Below are positions 29,083-32,593 of a DNA stretch of 32,593 nt, piece by piece. Origin of the DNA: Chara braunii. Taxonomy: Eukaryota; Streptophyta; Charophyceae; Charales; Characeae. Position numbers and translations under genes: made by a program. The stretch is from contig BFEA01000201.1 of NCBI GenBank assembly GCA_003427395.1, positions 389,804-422,396 of the forward strand, in the 5' to 3' direction. How positions within the stretch are numbered: the stretch's first letter is position 1; every line of letters begins with the position of its first letter. Under the pieces are notes generated by a model. The model searched no databases. It was given only the letters and a program-made list of their open reading frames with translations, and was not told the origin of the DNA.

Positions 29083-29139
29083 ATTCACCCTTTCTTTTTT
29101 TCTTTTTTTTTTTCTTTTTTTGGGGAAAATTCACCCTTT
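29083..29139. mobile_element. T-rich insertion with 11-bp direct repeats
   Basis: ATTCACCCTTT at 29083-29093 and again at 29129-29139 flanks 35 bases made of T runs, three C, and GGGGAAA. Confidence 0.6.
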
Positions 29140-29230
29140 TGTGATGGCCCCACCACCATCCACCATTCTATCGGTGGGGAGCTGCACCTGCTGCTGGGAA
29201 AAAAGAAAGGGTCCAGAGTCCCTTCGCCTC

Positions 29231-29279
29231 ATGTCAGATGATGTCAGATGATGTCAGATGATGTCAGATGATGTCAGAT
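29231..29279 (+). repeat. ATGTCAGATG decamer array
   Basis: Five tandem copies of a 10-bp unit, followed by diverged TCAGAT.ATGTCAG pieces up to about 29304. Confidence 0.95.
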
Positions 29280-29341
29280 CCTGCATTATCAGATCATGTC
29301 AGTGCCTGCATCTTTTTTTGTGTGTATCCGTGTTCTAGGGC

Positions 29342-29456
29342 CTCGCCGCACGACTCTCGAAATGTGAAAAAGACAAAACTGGAGCGGGTGCATCTGGCCA
29401 TGTTCTAGCAGGAAGTTCATTCTCATTTTGCACAATTTCGAGACTGGTGTGGCGAT
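29342..29456 (-). mobile_element. 115-bp foldback element, copy 1
   Basis: Reverse-complement copy of 32346-32460, with the same central sequence (GAGAATGAACTTCCTGCTAG and ATGGCCAGATGCACCCGC). The ends pair imperfectly with each other (CTCGCCGCAC.../...GTGTGGCGAT). Confidence 0.75.
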
Positions 29457-29570
29457 GGCCTTCGGCGGCTCGGCAGCAGCATTCTCGATTTACGCACACG
29501 TGCCATCCTTGAAAACGCGCAGAGGCCATCCATGCTAAATCTAAATGACTAATCTGTATCGTTGTCCAAT

Positions 29571-29583
29571 TATACGGATGTAA

Positions 29584-29649
<66 letters not shown>

Positions 29650-29656
29650 CGGATGT
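29571..29656. mobile_element. (AAT)n(ATT)n insertion with 11-bp direct repeats
   Basis: TATACGGATGT at 29571-29581 and 29646-29656 flanks a 64-base block of AAT then ATT triplets, which is itself self-complementary. Confidence 0.6.
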
Positions 29657-29710
29657 CCCGAGGGACCAGCAAAATTCGACCCCAAAACCAATTCATCGTT
29701 CCAATTATAT

Positions 29711-29756
29711 AACGGATGTCCCAAAAAAAAAAAAAAAAAAAAAAAACGGATGTCCC
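29711..29756. mobile_element. Poly(A) insertion with 10-12 bp direct repeats
   Basis: AACGGATGTCCC (29711-29722), A run (29723-29746), AACGGATGTCCC (29745-29756, sharing two A). The core CGGATGTCCC is duplicated exactly. Confidence 0.65.
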
Positions 29757-29790
29757 GAGGCGATTCAGGTTTACTGCTGAGGGCATACTC

Positions 29791-29900
29791 AGGCCCTCAA
29801 AATCGTAAAATCCCAAAAAATGAGCGGCCAGATCTAGTCCTTCCTTTACAGGGACTCCATCTGGCCGCTCATTTTTGGGATTTTGCGAGTTCGAGGGCCT
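29791..29900. repeat. 110-bp hairpin element
   Basis: AGGCCCTC...GAGCGGCCAGAT pairs with ATCTGGCCGCTC...GAGGGCCT. Arms are about 43 bases with few mismatches, and a nested AGTCC/GGACT sits in the loop. It contains no gene. Confidence 0.8.
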
Positions 29901-30067
29901 ACCGGTAGTGTGACCATCCTCTGACTGCCAGCAATTCCAGCGGTCCTCGTCTACGGGAAGGCTTTTTTGCTCATCAGATGTGACCTGTTGTGCCTTCGCG
30001 CACAAAAATGAAGATTAGGAAAAGAAGAAGAAAAGACGAATTGATTTTCCGCAAGCAAAAAAAAAAG

Positions 30068-30069
<2 letters not shown>

Positions 30070-30098
<29 letters not shown>
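30070..30098. repeat. (GA)n microsatellite
   Basis: A short GA run after an A-rich tract (30057-30074). Confidence 0.9.
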
Positions 30099-30291
30099 AC
30101 AAACCCCAACTGGAAGCCAAAACAAAAAGTGCTGTCTTCCCGATATGCTCTCTAACACTTGTTTCCATCATGCCTCCCACTCGTCCTCCTGTTCCTCCTA
30201 CTACTCCACCTCTGCACACCGCACAATATCCTTTGTGATTGCTTCCCCTCCCCCTTGTCCTTCTATTTTCCACATCCCAAAATGTACACGT

Positions 30292-30548
<257 letters not shown>

Positions 30549-30929
30549 CCTCCTCTGTCTCAAGATTGTTCTCTCACACGCACGCACGCACGCACACACC
30601 GCCTACTAGCTCCGCCTTCGCCGGCACCACGCCATACAGCACCGCACTGCCGCCACGTGACTTGAGGGCAACACGCGGAGCGGTTCTCTATGACGTTGGC
30701 AGCCGCAACAGCGGTTACCTGCGTGCCCTCCTGGCCTCCGTCTTGTAATTGCCATTCAGCCCATATGGTGACCGCTGACGTAAGTGCGCTCGAATTCTCT
30801 CCCATGACGTGATTTTTATTTTTTTTTTTCCATAGATTTTCTTTTTTTCTTCTTTTGCAGTACAGTGAATGGGACGAGAGTCGAGGGCTGTGTCACGTTC
30901 CTCGGGCTGACTGATCTCCTCTGTGTCAA
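30549..30929. other. Unassigned DNA between microsatellites
   Basis: No convincing gene. It includes CGCACGCA repeats near 30578-30596 and T-rich runs at 30816-30830 and 30840-30858. Confidence 0.4.
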
Positions 30930-31071
30930 TCAACGGATCAATCAATCAATCAATCAATCGATCAACGCAGCGATCAAGCCATCAATCAATCAATCGCTTA
31001 AAACAGAACCAATCAATGGATCAATCAATCAATCAACAAACCAATCAATCAGCCAACTAATCAATCCATCC

Positions 31072-31128
<57 letters not shown>
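30930..31128. repeat. (AATC)n-type tetranucleotide array, interrupted
   Basis: CAAT/TCAA units dominate, with short interruptions. The purest block is at about 31075-31128. The open frame through it is an artefact of the repeat. Confidence 0.95.
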
Positions 31129-31442
31129 CCGAAGGAGGAGAGCCTATCGGCCATTGATGAAGCTGCTCTTTGCGATTCCATCGTGCTGTGACACGGATAG
31201 CGATCCCAGCCCATCTCACCCCCAGATCGCGACAGGCATTATCCCCAAGCTCAGATGGTAAGTTAAGAAAAACAGAACCAAAAAAAAAAAAAAAAAAAAA
31301 AGTACTGAACTGGTGGCACCACATTCGGATTTCGAGATTTGAAGAGGGAAAAAAGATCCCATCCACATGACCTCCCCTTAACTCGTTTTCCTATTATCCA
31401 CATTATTCTTGCCCGGCATTAAAGGTGCAATAAAGGTATAAC

Positions 31443-31444
<2 letters not shown>

Positions 31445-31515
<71 letters not shown>
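31445..31515. repeat. (CT)n microsatellite
   Basis: Dinucleotide run with one CC interruption near 31494. An A run (about 31280-31301) lies upstream. Confidence 0.95.
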
Positions 31516-31676
31516 TTTCCCCCCGAACTATCCCGGTTGCGTACACAACATTTTACATGTATCTACTACACGTATCTGGACCTTATCATAACCCAGATAC
31601 ACTCAAATCAGTCCAACATTTTGAATGTATCTGGGCGACTGCACGGTTGAGCTACATCTAGAATGTCATATAGTGG

Positions 31677-31678
<2 letters not shown>

Positions 31679-31759
<81 letters not shown>
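31679..31759. repeat. (CT)n microsatellite
   Basis: Uninterrupted dinucleotide run of about 40 units. Confidence 0.98.
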
Positions 31760-31763
<4 letters not shown>

Positions 31764-31889
31764 TTTGTCATGTCCGCTATACACAACTCCACAAAAAACG
31801 GATAGCTCTGTCAAACTGTTTCTTCGTCGAACTTTCACCGACTCATCAAGCGTTGAGAATCGACATGGCATTGGACTGATGGATAAGGA

Positions 31890-32000
31890 CTACCTTCTTC
31901 CCCCGAATACAACGTACGGTCATTATAGCTGTATCTAGACTGAAAGATGCCTCAAATACAACTATAATGACCGTACGTTGTATTCGGGGGAAGAAGGTAG
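31890..32000. repeat. Near-perfect hairpin with 45-base arms
   Basis: Arms 31890-31934 and 31956-32000 pair at 44 of 45 positions around a 21-base loop. No gene lies inside. It could be a young foldback MITE or a small-RNA precursor-like hairpin. A diverged arm lies near 26600-26639. Confidence 0.9.
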
Positions 32001-32235
32001 CCACGTCACCCACCCACAGTTAGAGATACCCCTGAGAGAGTAGTAGTCCATTTAAAAAACAAAAAAACAAAAAACAAAAAGTGGTCCATTTACTCACACC
32101 AAGGGCATCGGCCACACTACGCACCCAATGTGAAAAGGACACAAGCTATGGCGGATGTATCTGTCCATATTTTGCCGAAGATACATTCTCCATGTCGCAC
32201 ACTCAGGGAGTGGTGTGGAGCGGGGCCCCGAACTG

Positions 32236-32280
32236 TGCTGCTATCCCTTTTTTTTTTTTTTTTTTTCACTCTGCTGCTAT
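32236..32280. mobile_element. Poly(T) insertion with 9-bp direct repeats
   Basis: TGCTGCTAT at 32236-32244 and 32272-32280 flanks CCC, T19 and CACTC. Confidence 0.55.
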
Positions 32281-32345
32281 TCTCACAGAATGTCAATCCA
32301 AATGCCTGACAAGAATGGCGGAAAGGTCTGAGGAAGGGCATCATC

Positions 32346-32460
32346 ATCGCCACACCAGTCTCGAAATTGTGCAAAATGAGAATGAACTTCCTGCTAGAAC
32401 ATGGCCAGATGCACCCGCCACAGCTTTGTCTTTTGCACATTTCAACAGTGGTGTGGCGAT
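32346..32460 (+). mobile_element. 115-bp foldback element, copy 2
   Basis: The ends are perfect 12-base inverted repeats (ATCGCCACACCA...TGGTGTGGCGAT). Pairing continues imperfectly inward (GTCTCGAAATTGTGCAAAA with TTTTGCACATTTCAACAG). No clear target duplication. Confidence 0.8.
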
Positions 32461-32593
32461 TTCCCCTCCCCCTTTACCCCCCTCTACCCCCGCCCAAAAA
32501 AAAAAGGTCCTTCGTGACATCCGTAAAAATTGGAACGATACAGAGAAAGAGAAGATTAGCAAATGGCCCCTGCGTAATCAAGGATGACACGCA

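Noticed and set aside
30865-31191. 108-codon frame with repeated INQS
   Set aside because: It is the translation of a tetranucleotide microsatellite.

Overview
This is eukaryotic nuclear DNA, almost entirely made of transposons and repeats, with one clear host gene. Three things point to the green-plant lineage: a primer-binding site complementary to the 3' end of plant initiator tRNA-Met, an inserted piece of mitochondrial cox1 with a group II intron, and a plant-type folylpolyglutamate synthase. The abundant CT/GT/AATC microsatellites and poly(A)/poly(T) runs make me think of a charophyte alga such as Chara, but that is an inference, not something I can prove here. The sequence is a draft: a 751-base N gap lies at 21293-22043, and single Ns mark several contig joins.

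Layout. At 1-6767 there is one unrecognised open frame (408-1307), then diverged tandem repeats rich in CACGTG boxes, a fragment of mitochondrial cox1 plus its group II intron tail (about 2331-2633, minus strand), more tandem repeats, AT-rich DNA without a gene, and an imperfect foldback sequence (5625-5783). At 6768-20764 lies one large Ty3/gypsy-type LTR retrotransposon on the minus strand with LTRs of about 2.7-2.8 kb. Its gag, protease, reverse transcriptase, RNase H and integrase are all recognisable but broken by stops and frameshifts. Two things set it apart. A textbook PHD finger (13348-13509) sits in pol between RNase H and integrase. Three further open frames (11876 down to 9897) follow integrase; the first two are joined to the frame before them by 4-base ATGA stop/start overlaps and are intact, unlike gag-pol.

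At 20765-23316 there are GGGTA repeats, the gap, the 3' end of a LINE (end of ORF2, 3' stem-loop, poly(A) tail), and a second poly(A)-ended unit. The minus-strand gene at 24234-26441 is an uninterrupted folylpolyglutamate synthase with glycine-rich inserts. From 26442 to the end there is no convincing gene. The DNA holds an 842-bp terminal-inverted-repeat element, several short hairpin elements (including one with 45-base arms and a single mismatch), two copies of a 115-bp foldback element, minisatellites, microsatellites, and short A/T-only insertions flanked by direct repeats.

How the parts relate: the retrotransposon would be transcribed leftward from a TATA box in its right LTR and primed by tRNA-Met. 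The PHD finger suggests a chromatin-reading step in integration, and the extra frames look like passengers or accessory proteins. The host enzyme would retain folates by adding glutamates. The rest is debris from repeated insertion.
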